This document shows positions 14,638-24,287 of a stretch of DNA of 27,575 bases, one piece after another (the first letter of the stretch is position 1; each line of letters starts with the position of its first letter). The DNA comes from a virus. The notes under the pieces are model-generated. The model searched no databases and was not told where the DNA came from. It worked only from the letters and a program-made list of their open reading frames with translations. Made by a program: the position numbers and the translations under genes. The DNA lies in IMG/VR virus record IMGVR_UViG_3300025168_000515, positions 1 to 27,575 of that record; one strand, written 5' to 3'.

Positions 14638-16839
14638 ATGGCCATTGAGCAATCTGACATGGAAGCCTTAACCAAAGCAATTAGAGCTGGTATTTCTGCT
14701 GGCTTTAGAGATCATTTCAAAGATGGCCGGTCAGGTCAAAATTTAAATAGAACATCTGTTTCAACAGAGGCAGATCTCCCACCGCCTCCTCCGCCACCAG
14801 AAAGATCAGAGTCACTAAGTACAACAGTTGATCTGTCTTTTACTGCAGGATCAGGTGTAGGTGCCGAGCAAGGCACTGTTTTTTCTACTATTGAAAATGT
14901 TGGAAATGCATTAATTCAAGCAAATAAAGTAGTTTTTGATAATGCATATGAAAACCAAAACAATAGAATGTCAGTACTTTTTAGAGGCATGGTTCAGACG
15001 TATGGCGCCGGACTTAAAGATATATCTTCAGAAGCATTTAATACAAATGACTTTGCTAAAATATCAAACACATATGCAAAAAATCAGCTTGAAATATTTG
15101 GAGGTCTAAGAAACGAGTACTTCAAAGAAGGCAGTGAACTATTTCAAATTGTAGAAGGTGACTTTGCAGATCTAAACGCAGAATTTGAAGACTTTTCTAG
15201 AAAGCTTAGTAACACAAACATACAAGCAATGAAGAAAATTAATGCAGATGCTATGAAAGATGTTATTAAGTTTTCAAAAGCAACAGGTATTGAAGCAGAA
15301 GGTGTTGCAGAGCTTGTCAATTTGCAATTTGTTAAAACAGGTGAAACAAGTACAAAAATTTTAGACAATTTAGTTAATCATGCTCAAAAAATTGGAAATC
15401 AAGTAGGCATAGCAATGCAAGACTTGCTTGATGATACTACTCAGATAATTACAAATGTAGGATTTTTTACAAAAATTGGAGAAGGAGGCGCAACTAGATT
15501 GGCAGCGTCTTTAAGACAGGTAGGTTTGTCAATACCTAGTTTTGAGTCAATGACAGGTGCTTTTAGAACTTTTGAAGGTGCTTCAAATATAATGAATGAG
15601 CTTTCTGCAGGCTTTAATATTCAATTAGATTCTGTTGAAATGATGGCGCTTGCAAACGAAGACCCAGAAGAGTTTCAAAGAAGAATAAGAGAAGTAATAA
15701 CCAGCCAGGCAGGGGACTTTGAGTCAATGTCTGGTACACAGCAGCGATTATTAGCAAATACTCTTAAATTGCCAATGGCAGAAATGAAGACATTCATGAA
15801 CACCAATCTTCAAATGACTGACAGGGCAACAATGCAAGGAGAGTCTGCAAAAGCAGATGCAATGACACAGAGTGAAACAGCTGACGTAATGGCTCAGTCA
15901 ACAATAAAGTATGCAAAGTCTGCAGAAGAGCTTGCTACAGCAGTCAAAGATCAAAGATTCTTATCAATAGCCCCTCAAATTAACAAACATGCTGAGTCTG
16001 TGGCTGGATATGGTTCTGCTATTCAAGGTGTACTAAGCAATACTTCAGCTTTTGGAAAAGTTTTAGAAGAAATGTCAGTAGGAAGTTTTGAAGTATATAC
16101 AACAGCAGCAGAAACAGCTGTAGAAGGACAGTTAGCCGTCGTTAGTGCTGGTGTCAAAGCCGGAGAAGAATTACTAAACTCACTTGCTGACAATATAAAG
16201 TCAGGAGCCGATACTGTAGAAGGAGCCATGGAGGCTCTTAGGGAAGCAATTGCTGCTATGTTTAGTCCGAACTCGATGCCTAACATATACATGCCAGTCA
16301 AAGAAGGTACTGAGTTTATGATAGGGTATCTTGAAAAAGATGCTTCACCTAGAATAGCTAACGGTCTTACCGGAGGATACGAAGGGTTAGGAGAAAGTAC
16401 AACCGAGCATACAGGTGCGGAGTCTTTGCCAAAGTTTGCGAGAGCTTTAGGGCCAGGCCTTGAGTTTGTGACTAAAACAATTGAAGAAGCATCAGATGAA
16501 ATAGGAAATATGTACTTATCACCCGGAGGTGCTGAAATTCCTGAAGTTGAAGCGCCTAAAGCCAAAAGTGTTGCAGAATTACAAGAATCAATAGCTAAAG
16601 AGCTTAACAGACAAATTTCTGAAACTGCATTAAGTGCTTCAGAGAGATCGCTAGGTGTTGCTTCTGGTATTGATTTAGAGTCTTTAAAAACAGCCATAGT
16701 CAGTGCAATCAGTACAGGCCTAGAAAATGCTGACCAGACTTCTAATATTACACTTGAAATTGATAAAAAGAAGCTTGCAGAAGTAATGATGACTGCAAAA
16801 ACTTCAGATAGAAAATCATTTGCTTACGTTGTGACCTGA
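14638..16839 (+). CDS. 29: Probable tail length tape-measure protein (T4 gp29 position)
   Basis: Encodes 733 residues (T4 gp29 is 590). It starts at ATG 14638 behind AGGAG, whose first bases lie in a small hairpin (CCTAT 14615-14619 with ATAGG 14626-14630). The predicted structure is largely helical and rich in Ala, Glu, Lys and Ser with no clear membrane segment, as expected for a protein that runs through the growing tube and sets its length. An N-terminal amphipathic helix is followed by seven consecutive prolines (residues 48-54). The segment MMALANEDPEEFQRRIRE (about 337-354) is reminiscent of tape measures I recall from T4-like marine phages. Position directly after the tail-tube and chaperone genes is the strongest evidence; direct homology to gp29 is not shown. 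Confidence 0.75.
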   Translation: MAIEQSDMEALTKAIRAGISAGFRDHFKDGRSGQNLNRTSVSTEADLPPPPPPPERSESLSTTVDLSFTAGSGVGAEQGTVFSTIENVGNALIQANKVVFDNAYENQNNRMSVLFRGMVQTYGAGLKDISSEAFNTNDFAKISNTYAKNQLEIFGGLRNEYFKEGSELFQIVEGDFADLNAEFEDFSRKLSNTNIQAMKKINADAMKDVIKFSKATGIEAEGVAELVNLQFVKTGETSTKILDNLVNHAQKIGNQVGIAMQDLLDDTTQIITNVGFFTKIGEGGATRLAASLRQVGLSIPSFESMTGAFRTFEGASNIMNELSAGFNIQLDSVEMMALANEDPEEFQRRIREVITSQAGDFESMSGTQQRLLANTLKLPMAEMKTFMNTNLQMTDRATMQGESAKADAMTQSETADVMAQSTIKYAKSAEELATAVKDQRFLSIAPQINKHAESVAGYGSAIQGVLSNTSAFGKVLEEMSVGSFEVYTTAAETAVEGQLAVVSAGVKAGEELLNSLADNIKSGADTVEGAMEALREAIAAMFSPNSMPNIYMPVKEGTEFMIGYLEKDASPRIANGLTGGYEGLGESTTEHTGAESLPKFARALGPGLEFVTKTIEEASDEIGNMYLSPGGAEIPEVEAPKAKSVAELQESIAKELNRQISETALSASERSLGVASGIDLESLKTAIVSAISTGLENADQTSNITLEIDKKKLAEVMMTAKTSDRKSFAYVVT

Positions 16840-16847
16840 GAAGATAA

Positions 16848-17096
16848 ATGAAATACTACCAACAAATACTAGACGACCTTTGCAAACAAAAAGATATTTT
16901 TTGTGAAGGAATGTCAGAAGAAGAAATTAAAGAAATAGATACTTATTTAGAAGAAGTTGTAAAAGAAATGGCTTCTTTCTTAGAAAATGTTGATCATATT
17001 GCTGAGGATCCACAAAAAAGAAAACGTGCAGCAGAACTTTTTAAAAATGAAATTAAGGAACAAGGATGGCAAGAGAAACTTTCAAAGATTTCTTAA
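16848..17096 (+). CDS. Small acidic helical protein, unknown
   Basis: Encodes 82 residues, with ATG 16848 eight bases after the tape-measure stop and a weak GAGAAG upstream. It is rich in Glu and Lys, with an almost wholly helical pattern (EEEIKEIDTYLEEVVKEM) and one Cys pair (C12, C19). The last 31 bases overlap the start of the next gene, whose ribosome binding site (AAGGA at 17056-17060) lies within this ORF, so translation is likely coupled. Its place between tape measure and baseplate genes suggests a small assembly factor or tape-measure partner. I do not recognise the family. Confidence 0.7.
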   Translation: MKYYQQILDDLCKQKDIFCEGMSEEEIKEIDTYLEEVVKEMASFLENVDHIAEDPQKRKRAAELFKNEIKEQGWQEKLSKIS

Positions 17097-20000
17097 GAAA
17101 TGAATCCCTACCTGCTGGAAAAGAAAATCCAGAGGGCATGATCAGCTACACAGTTGATGGCATTGCAGCGTTTGGAGATTCGTCTGGTTTAGGTTTGGAA
17201 ACAAATACTGGCCAGCCGCTTGTAGGTTTTGATGCTGCAGACCCTGATTCTGGTTTAACCGGTAGATTTTTAGATCACATAGTTAGAGAAGAAAATAATT
17301 TTTACAACTTCAAGAGAGGAAATTCTGAAGTTAATGCTGGAAATAGAGGTGATCATTTACAAGATCAAGATAGCTTTTTAGCAGGACCTTCTGACCCTAA
17401 GGGTTTACCTTATGTACCTCAAGGCACAGTAGAAGATGGACTACTAGAAGAGTACAGTAATAGTAGAAACTTTGAAGACATAACTTCAAACAACCCTAAC
17501 ACAGTAAGCCTAGATTCAATAATAAGCAAGGTTGACGGAGCACCGCGTGGTCCTGGATCTGAAAATGGACCATTTAATCAAAGAAGAGGCGCAAATGAGT
17601 TGTTAAAAGACTTATATGTGTCGGAAGACGGAACAGGCCCTACTGACTTTGTAGTTAAAGCATCAGTTGAGTCTCTTAAAAGAAACAATAGATTTAACAT
17701 TGAAAACAATTATTTAGAAACCAATACTTTTCCTGCAAGATCAGATATAGATTCAAATATAAATATGACAATACCTGGCTATAGAGGCATAGATCAAGAT
17801 GGCGACGGCAGACGTGACGAAAGAATAGTTTCAAGTACTTCGCTAGATGACCTTAAAAACATTGGATCTTCATTGCTTCTCAGGGCGTCAGGATATGATA
17901 TAAAAACAAGCCCAGGAAAAGACTTAGAAGTTGTTGAATCAACATTGTCAAATATTGCGTCAGGAGATCTTGAAGAATCACTTTACACTCAAAAGAAAGT
18001 AATGTCCAGACTTCTTGCAATGAATGCTACAGGTTTTCCGGCGACTGATCCGCTAGGTGTTTCTGTAAGAGCAGGAACAGGCATTGACCTTGACTATTCA
18101 AACGAAGAGTCGAAAAACTCTAATTCTTTTGGGTCAACTTACAACGATGCTGTTAGATTTACTGACTATTCTAGAGCGCTAAGGATTAAAACTGCCTTTA
18201 GATTAGTCGCAGTAGTAAGTGCTGCTAAAATACTTTTTGAATCAATTACAGATGAGTTAAGCACAAAAGAAATTAAAAAAATAAAAGAAGACATAAAAAC
18301 CATAGCTAAGAAGACAGACAAGGTACAGGCAGGAAAGCTTATTTTAGGGCAAAGTAGAAATTCAACAAGGTTTGTTGCCAAAAACTACTTTATGAATAAT
18401 CTTCTGACAGTGACATCGTTTAACTACGAAGAGTGTTTTAATGAAGGGCTTTTTGCTTTGTTTGGTAATAAGTCTGGCGAAGATTTAACAAAAGACGCTT
18501 TAGACGCAAACTCTACTAGCAAAGGTGCAAGTGTTAGAAAACTAGATTTTTCTGACTCACCTGGTTTTTGGCACGCTGTTTCAAACTCAATTATGAATTC
18601 TTTAGATGGATTTTCTGGCAACTTAGAAAACATTGGCGCGCCAAATAATGGTGACACAGAATCTGAAAAAGCTGCTATATCAAGGCTGCTTAATGAAAAT
18701 GATAAAATTCTTAAGGTTGTAAATATTATTGCGATTATAGGTGAGAAAAGTCTTCATGCAAAAAATGCTGTTAAAAATGCAAAGCTAAAAAATATAGAAC
18801 TTACAAGAGATCCGGACGCTCTTCCAAACTTACCTGGTCATAGAGTTGGAAAGAGCAGAATAGGAAAACAACCAGGCTCTTCAAGTGCTATGAATCCATC
18901 AATGGGCAATGAAACAACACTCGCTTGGGAGCAGAGCAGTGTGCCTTCTATGTACTTGCTTCCAATGAATATTATTCGAGCTGCCCAGACTCTAAATAAC
19001 TCTTTCTCAGGCGAAAATCCTATGCATGGAATGCTAGGTAGTAGAATGGTTAGAAATACGTATACTGGGCTTGATACAGACGGGTCAGCTGCTAGAATAC
19101 CAGGGCGTGTAGCAAAGATTGTTGAAGATCGACTAGACGCTGAATATGTTCCTTTTTACTTTCATGATTTAAGAACAAATGAAATTGTATCTTTTCATGC
19201 ATTTTTATCACAGCTAACAGATACAATTAGCCCACAATATACTCAAACATCTGCATTTGGTCGAATGGATCCTGTTCAAACTTATCAGAGTACAACAAGA
19301 TCTCTAAGCGTAGGTTTTACTGTTTACGCAACAAACAGAGAAGACTTTGATGAAATGTGGTACAAGATTAACAAGCTTGTGACAATGTTGTATCCTCAGT
19401 GGACAGCAGGTACGCTTGTCCAAGGAAGCCGAGGTGATCTATTTGGAGACCCGCCTAGTTTTTACCAGCCTATGAGTCAAGTCATTGGTGCGTCGCCTCT
19501 AATACGTCTTCGAGTTGGAGATGTAATTAAATCAAACTATTCAAAATTTGGGTTAGCAAGAACTTTTGGAATAGGTGACACGGGGATAAACGCAAGAATA
19601 AATGAAAAAACTTCTGGTGCTTTGAGCGATCCAACGACAATTGGCGGCTCTATATTTTCTGAAATTGTTACAGTAGTCAGAGAAGCAGCAATAACAATTC
19701 TTGTAGGTGTGTTTGGCTCACCACAGGGTCTACTTCAGATGCTTTCAACTGACGCACAAGAAATAGAGTCTGTTATGGGTAGAGTTGCTGCCCTAGGGGC
19801 TACTGATGCTGCGGCATCCGCTCTTTCTGAAATTCTTGTAAACGGTTTTGCAAACCCTCTAATGACAGCACAAATTATCGATAATATGAAAGATCCCAAT
19901 GTTTCTGGCGAAGATAAAAATCTACCTAAAGCATTTAAATATTTAAATCCAAACTTTATAGATGGATACTTTTGTGAAGACGATGGAAAAACTTACTTTA

Positions 20001-20722
20001 CAACAAAGCGAGTAATAATAGATGTTTTAGAAACAGTAAAAGGTACAGATGACAAGTTTTACTTTAAAGCAGAAGTAAAAGACAAGACCGCAGGTGAGCT
20101 ATTTCAAAAGAAAATCTTAATTAGACATGAAGATATATTTAATAGCCCGACTAGAACATTTAGCACTTCTTTAGCAGGAATACTTTTTGGCATTGGATCT
20201 CTAGACGCAGCCGGGGCACTAAATCTTGCAGCCCGAGCAGTATTTGGTGGCGGTCAAGCAGGTGGAGCGCTGACAGGTACAGTTAATTTTGCAACAAGTT
20301 TCTTGTCGTTTCTAATAGAAAACCCAGAGACTGTATTTATGAGACCAGAAGTCAACCCTTTTGTTCGTGCATTTAAATCTACTCGAGGACGAGGACTGGC
20401 GGGTGTTATGAAAGGTATTAACTTTAACTGGCTTGAGGACAACATTCCTTGGGAAACTGACTTTAATGCTCGTGCACCAATTGGATGTAACATAAGCTTT
20501 CAGTTTGATGTCATACATGACTTACCACCCGGTCTTGATCACACTGGCTATAACAGAGCACCACTCTATAATGTTGGTGAAATAATGAGAAGCATATCAG
20601 GCGACCCTTACGAAGAAGTCATATCAGAATCAGAACTTAACTTTAGAAAAGCAGGTAATCGAGGCGTTTTCCTTGACGGTGAACAGTATAGAACTCAAGG
20701 CACAGAAAAAGGTAAGAAATAA
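17066..20722 (+). CDS. Large baseplate/tail-hub structural protein, unassigned family
   Basis: Encodes 1218 residues from ATG 17066. The N-terminal 300 residues are polar and Gly/Asn-rich and include a DQDGDGRRDE loop (residues 243-252) of the type that binds calcium. Residues about 400-600 are helical. Residues about 695-840 contain FHDLRTNEIVSFHAFLSQL, SAFGRMDPVQTYQSTTRSL, MWYKINKLVTMLYPQW and LIRLRVGDVIKSNY. This strand-helix pattern resembles tube-initiator or hub proteins of contractile tails (T4 gp48/gp54 position), though I cannot name the family. The C-terminal part carries another beta-rich module. The stop overlaps the next start (TAATG), tying it to the LysM protein. A baseplate or tube-initiation role is inferred from location and fold pattern. 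Confidence 0.7.
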   Translation: MARETFKDFLRNESLPAGKENPEGMISYTVDGIAAFGDSSGLGLETNTGQPLVGFDAADPDSGLTGRFLDHIVREENNFYNFKRGNSEVNAGNRGDHLQDQDSFLAGPSDPKGLPYVPQGTVEDGLLEEYSNSRNFEDITSNNPNTVSLDSIISKVDGAPRGPGSENGPFNQRRGANELLKDLYVSEDGTGPTDFVVKASVESLKRNNRFNIENNYLETNTFPARSDIDSNINMTIPGYRGIDQDGDGRRDERIVSSTSLDDLKNIGSSLLLRASGYDIKTSPGKDLEVVESTLSNIASGDLEESLYTQKKVMSRLLAMNATGFPATDPLGVSVRAGTGIDLDYSNEESKNSNSFGSTYNDAVRFTDYSRALRIKTAFRLVAVVSAAKILFESITDELSTKEIKKIKEDIKTIAKKTDKVQAGKLILGQSRNSTRFVAKNYFMNNLLTVTSFNYEECFNEGLFALFGNKSGEDLTKDALDANSTSKGASVRKLDFSDSPGFWHAVSNSIMNSLDGFSGNLENIGAPNNGDTESEKAAISRLLNENDKILKVVNIIAIIGEKSLHAKNAVKNAKLKNIELTRDPDALPNLPGHRVGKSRIGKQPGSSSAMNPSMGNETTLAWEQSSVPSMYLLPMNIIRAAQTLNNSFSGENPMHGMLGSRMVRNTYTGLDTDGSAARIPGRVAKIVEDRLDAEYVPFYFHDLRTNEIVSFHAFLSQLTDTISPQYTQTSAFGRMDPVQTYQSTTRSLSVGFTVYATNREDFDEMWYKINKLVTMLYPQWTAGTLVQGSRGDLFGDPPSFYQPMSQVIGASPLIRLRVGDVIKSNYSKFGLARTFGIGDTGINARINEKTSGALSDPTTIGGSIFSEIVTVVREAAITILVGVFGSPQGLLQMLSTDAQEIESVMGRVAALGATDAAASALSEILVNGFANPLMTAQIIDNMKDPNVSGEDKNLPKAFKYLNPNFIDGYFCEDDGKTYFTTKRVIIDVLETVKGTDDKFYFKAEVKDKTAGELFQKKILIRHEDIFNSPTRTFSTSLAGILFGIGSLDAAGALNLAARAVFGGGQAGGALTGTVNFATSFLSFLIENPETVFMRPEVNPFVRAFKSTRGRGLAGVMKGINFNWLEDNIPWETDFNARAPIGCNISFQFDVIHDLPPGLDHTGYNRAPLYNVGEIMRSISGDPYEEVISESELNFRKAGNRGVFLDGEQYRTQGTEKGKK

Positions 20723-21012
20723 TGGGTATATCTAGATATAATTTTGTTAAAAGAATTCCAGGTGGAATCTCAATTAGCAGCGCTAGTTTTGTAATATTTA
20801 ATGCTGTTTCTAGAGGCATAATTTCTACAAACAACATTGTAATGGACGAAGGTAGAAGATTAGACCAAATAGCAGGAGAACAATACGGCGATGCCGGGTA
20901 CTGGTGGGTTATTGCAGCTGCAAGTGGGATTGGATGGGGTCTTCAAGTTCCGCCTGGAACACTTGTAAAGGTTCCAAATTCTTTAGATAAAGTAATAGGA
21001 TTGCTGATATGA
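20722..21012 (+). CDS. LysM-like baseplate protein (gp53 / gpX type)
   Basis: Encodes 96 residues, starting in a TAATG overlap with the upstream stop. Residues about 50-90 read RRLDQIAGEQYGDAGYWWVI, then GWGLQVPPGTLVKVP. This is a LysM-like module in the phage tail variant, with D-x-I-A at the start, the YGD...YWWVIA helix and the PPGTLVKVP strand. Such small proteins (P2 gpX, the LysM domain of T4 gp53) sit at the tube-baseplate junction. The N-terminal half is a beta-rich adaptor. The stop overlaps the hub gene start (ATGA), so the three proteins are probably translated in fixed ratio. Whether it binds peptidoglycan or only has a structural role is not clear from sequence. Confidence 0.8.
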   Translation: MGISRYNFVKRIPGGISISSASFVIFNAVSRGIISTNNIVMDEGRRLDQIAGEQYGDAGYWWVIAAASGIGWGLQVPPGTLVKVPNSLDKVIGLLI

Positions 21013-24000
21013 GTAACAGTTCTGATCTTAGAAACTATAACGTTGCTTTTGAAATATTTCTTGATGCAATTGATCAATACAGCAAGTTTGTTACCGGACT
21101 AGACAGCGGTCTTTTTAGAAGGTACGACTTAGAGCAAACGCAAAAATTTCCTGATCAAGAAGATGAAGAATCAAAAAAGCTTTTAACAAGTATTTTAGAC
21201 AGGACTGTTGGTGCTCATTCTTTTCTTGGAATGGAAACAGTATTAGAAAAGATAGCGGTGACAGACAGACGCGATTTTATTCTAAGCTGTTATTCTTTTG
21301 GCACAGGAGATATCAAGCACAATCAGACTTTTGAAAATGAATCTTTGAGAGCGTCTGGCACCTTGGAACCAGAAGATTCTTTGATCTCAATTTATGACGT
21401 AGTTAATACCAACTTTAAAAAGATCGATCCCAAGCTAACTGCACTACCTGAAGATTTTATAAATCAAGCTACAAGCCCTAGCGAAGTTCATCGATTTGAA
21501 AAACCTACACTTTCTGCCCATGTTATTAGAAAGTCTCAATACAGTCCTACAAACAGACAAGCAAGACATTTACCTATCTTTTTAAATGCAATTAGTGACA
21601 TTGAGATGTCAAGGTGTACTCCCTACTTAGATGTAAAATTCATTCACTCGAGAAATTTGGCCGCAGGTCTAGACATTATTGCAAATCCAAAAATGTCGTA
21701 CACGAGGCTTTTTAGGTTTGCAGCAAATGATACTTTTGATAATACAACTCCTTTAAATAGTAACTTAACAGATGCAAGTGAAATCGGACTAGATAGTTTT
21801 TCTTATATGAATCTTTTTACTTCACCACAAACAATGGTCAATGCTGATATTAATTCAAGTAACAACTCTTTTTCTAATATTACAGCATTTTCAGGAGAAG
21901 ACGAAGATGAAAGACCTACTTCTAAAAATGTACTAGATCCTTTTCAACCTTTACTTTCTTTAATATCGTTTGATGTAACAGAATCAGGTGGTGGCAAAGA
22001 AGGTTTTATGTCTAGCAAGCGTGCTTCTTTAAAAATTAAACTACATGACAAATCTAGAATGGCTGATATATCTCCTCTGATAGCAGTTAACGAATTTGCA
22101 TTTACAGATTTTTCTATAGAGTTTGGATGGTCACACCCAGACAGCAAGCTGACTTCTGATAATACTATCGGTAAATACATTAACAACCTTAGAAGCATCA
22201 ATACCTACGATCTAATAAGTTCCAGCTACAGTTTTGGAAAAGATAATACTGTAGATATTACCCTTGAGTTGGTAACGAAAGGTGCAAGTCACATTATACC
22301 ACTTGTATCAGCGTATAGCGGATATTATCAAAACATTGGTGTTTTTAAGGGTGTTATAAATGCTGCTATCGGTGTAATGGAAGGTCCTAGCGGAGAAAAA
22401 AATATTAGAAAAAGAAGAGATTTATTACCAAAAGTAAGACAGCGGCAAACAAAGTTGTCTTCGCTTAGTAGATTAACACCTTTTGAAAACTTAAAAAAAA
22501 TCAAAGCGATGGTAGATCAAATAGACGCTTCTAATATTACCAAAGACATAGAAGAATTTTATAAAGATTTAAAAACTTTGCTTAACGAAGGCGCTCAAGA
22601 TACAAGCGGAGAAACCATAGATCCAGGCATAAGTGATAAAGTTACTGGATTTTTTGCGTCGCCAGGTGATGTTTTTGAATCAAAGTGGGCAAGTTTAGAT
22701 AACACCCCAGATCCTTTTGCATATGCTTCCAGGTTTGAAGACGTTCAAACTTCGGCTTTCTGGCGAGGTGAAAGTAAAACACCTCATGATTCTTTTAGTA
22801 CTTTTTATAGTAATCCACAAATGCCTCATGTTACTCTCGGAAAGTTAATTACAAAATTTGTTGCATTTCCTCTTTCTACTTGTGGTATCTATGACGAAGT
22901 TCAAGTTTACTTTTATCCTGTTAATCACCACGCTGCTGGTGCAAGAAGGCATACAACAGCCAGCTTACCAATAGATCAAAACTTGCTTAAAGAGCAAATA
23001 GATAAAAAAATATCAAGTATTGACTCAAATGAAAATCCAAATGCAGGGCTTGCTGTTAATGGGTTTATTGCACTATGTCAAAACATTCTGAGAAGAAAAG
23101 AAATTTCTGCTTATGGTTTGCAAGAAACAGGCGGCACACATACAGGTTTTCCTGCTGATAATATTAAAAAAGGATTTTTAGAATCATCTCATGAAGAAAA
23201 AATTGAATTTTTAACCTCACTAGAAGCAGCCGCGCCTAGCTCTCCAACTGGTGCAATTGAAGATGAATTATGGCAGTATAAATATACACCTACACCTGGC
23301 GCAAGTCCTGAGGTGGTGTCAGAAGAAGAGCAAGAAGCAATTAATAAATTTTTAAAAGGAATTGAAGAACTAGGCGTTCAAAGTTTAGCAAATAAATTAA
23401 GTAGCATATACGGACCGGGCCGCGCAGCCGGTGAAGCTAGCGATGACGGAGTATCTTTGCTTGCAAGAGGAACTACATTTCAGCCAATTGATTTACAAGT
23501 ATTTTTTGAAGTGACACCTATCGTTGATGAAGCTGCAATTGGAGAGTCTGTTGCTTTGGACTCTTTTTCTAAAATACTTAAAAGTATTAAAGGAGAAGAC
23601 ATTTTAGATATTGACGGGCTTCTAACAGACAAGGTGCTTTTAAGAATACATATATTTGATAGCAATACTCTATCAAATTCAGATCCAGCTGTGTTGGGGC
23701 TAGATACAAACGAAGACGGCGCAATTATTGAAGGGTCTGAAACTGACTCTGCAACTTCAGAACTGATGGAAGAAGCTAGAAAAAATAAAAACAACTTTGA
23801 CTTTTGGAAGTCAATACTAAATTCTAAGTTTCCAACAATTACACATGGCCAGTCTAGTAGTGTTATTAAGAGTATTGATATTAATTCAAATATACCCAGC
23901 AACATATTAGATATGTACATAGTCGATTCATACGAACAAAGAATTGGAAAACAGACAGCCGAGGAGGCTGAAAATCAATGGGATGAAGCGACATTTTTTC

Positions 24001-24239
24001 CTTCAAATGTTTCTATTCAAATGATGGGAAACCCAATGATTAACAGAGGCACTGTTTTCTTTGTTGACTTTATGACAAAGACCAATTTGGACAATTTATA
24101 TGCGACCAATCAGGTTACTCATACCATCGCTCCTGGTAATTTTACAACAACATTAAGTTGTCTTCCATACGGTCAAGGAAGAGTTTCAGCAGCAAGAAAT
24201 AATATGCTTAAGAAGATAGATGATCTTGCAAAAAGCTAA
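21009..24239 (+). CDS. Large baseplate central hub-like protein (gp27/gpD-like C-terminus)
   Basis: Encodes 1076 residues from ATG 21009, overlapping the LysM gene by four bases. Residues about 315-440 contain ISFDVTESGGGKEGFMSSKR, SIEFGWSHPD and DLISSSYSFG. The C-terminal 90 residues contain PSNVSIQMMGNPMINRGTVF, FVDFMTKTNLDNLYATNQV and THTIAPGNFTTTLSC. Together these resemble the beta-barrel hub domains of T4 gp27 and P2 gpD, whose C-terminal sections carry similar binding-strand patterns before the spike attachment. An EF-hand-like loop DTNEDGAII is at about residue 899. It is much longer than gp27 (391), with large insertions. No lysozyme or spike domain is seen. The hub role is inferred from C-terminal pattern plus the adjacent LysM gene. 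Confidence 0.65.
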   Translation: MSNSSDLRNYNVAFEIFLDAIDQYSKFVTGLDSGLFRRYDLEQTQKFPDQEDEESKKLLTSILDRTVGAHSFLGMETVLEKIAVTDRRDFILSCYSFGTGDIKHNQTFENESLRASGTLEPEDSLISIYDVVNTNFKKIDPKLTALPEDFINQATSPSEVHRFEKPTLSAHVIRKSQYSPTNRQARHLPIFLNAISDIEMSRCTPYLDVKFIHSRNLAAGLDIIANPKMSYTRLFRFAANDTFDNTTPLNSNLTDASEIGLDSFSYMNLFTSPQTMVNADINSSNNSFSNITAFSGEDEDERPTSKNVLDPFQPLLSLISFDVTESGGGKEGFMSSKRASLKIKLHDKSRMADISPLIAVNEFAFTDFSIEFGWSHPDSKLTSDNTIGKYINNLRSINTYDLISSSYSFGKDNTVDITLELVTKGASHIIPLVSAYSGYYQNIGVFKGVINAAIGVMEGPSGEKNIRKRRDLLPKVRQRQTKLSSLSRLTPFENLKKIKAMVDQIDASNITKDIEEFYKDLKTLLNEGAQDTSGETIDPGISDKVTGFFASPGDVFESKWASLDNTPDPFAYASRFEDVQTSAFWRGESKTPHDSFSTFYSNPQMPHVTLGKLITKFVAFPLSTCGIYDEVQVYFYPVNHHAAGARRHTTASLPIDQNLLKEQIDKKISSIDSNENPNAGLAVNGFIALCQNILRRKEISAYGLQETGGTHTGFPADNIKKGFLESSHEEKIEFLTSLEAAAPSSPTGAIEDELWQYKYTPTPGASPEVVSEEEQEAINKFLKGIEELGVQSLANKLSSIYGPGRAAGEASDDGVSLLARGTTFQPIDLQVFFEVTPIVDEAAIGESVALDSFSKILKSIKGEDILDIDGLLTDKVLLRIHIFDSNTLSNSDPAVLGLDTNEDGAIIEGSETDSATSELMEEARKNKNNFDFWKSILNSKFPTITHGQSSSVIKSIDINSNIPSNILDMYIVDSYEQRIGKQTAEEAENQWDEATFFPSNVSIQMMGNPMINRGTVFFVDFMTKTNLDNLYATNQVTHTIAPGNFTTTLSCLPYGQGRVSAARNNMLKKIDDLAKS

Positions 24240-24275
24240 TTTAAAACAAGCATGTAAAATAGAAAATATTAACGC

Positions 24276-24281
24276 TATACT
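24276..24281 (+). promoter_or_regulatory. Candidate -10 box TATACT immediately before the polymerase-like gene
   Basis: TATACT ends six bases before ATG 24288, so initiation at the usual distance would place the first transcribed base at or next to the start codon. No ribosome binding site is visible there. The upstream -35 region (TGTAAA around 24253) is poor. A leaderless transcript is possible but unproved. Confidence 0.25.
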
Positions 24282-24287
24282 TTCTTT

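Noticed and set aside
16023-16697. Minus-strand open frame of 224 codons opposite the tape-measure gene
   Set aside because: It is entirely antisense to a well-supported gene, has no ribosome binding site that I see and an ordinary Ser/Ala-rich shadow composition; it arises from codon bias on the other strand.
23480-23920. Minus-strand open frame of 146 codons opposite the hub-like gene
   Set aside because: A shadow frame without supporting start signals, in a densely coding + strand.
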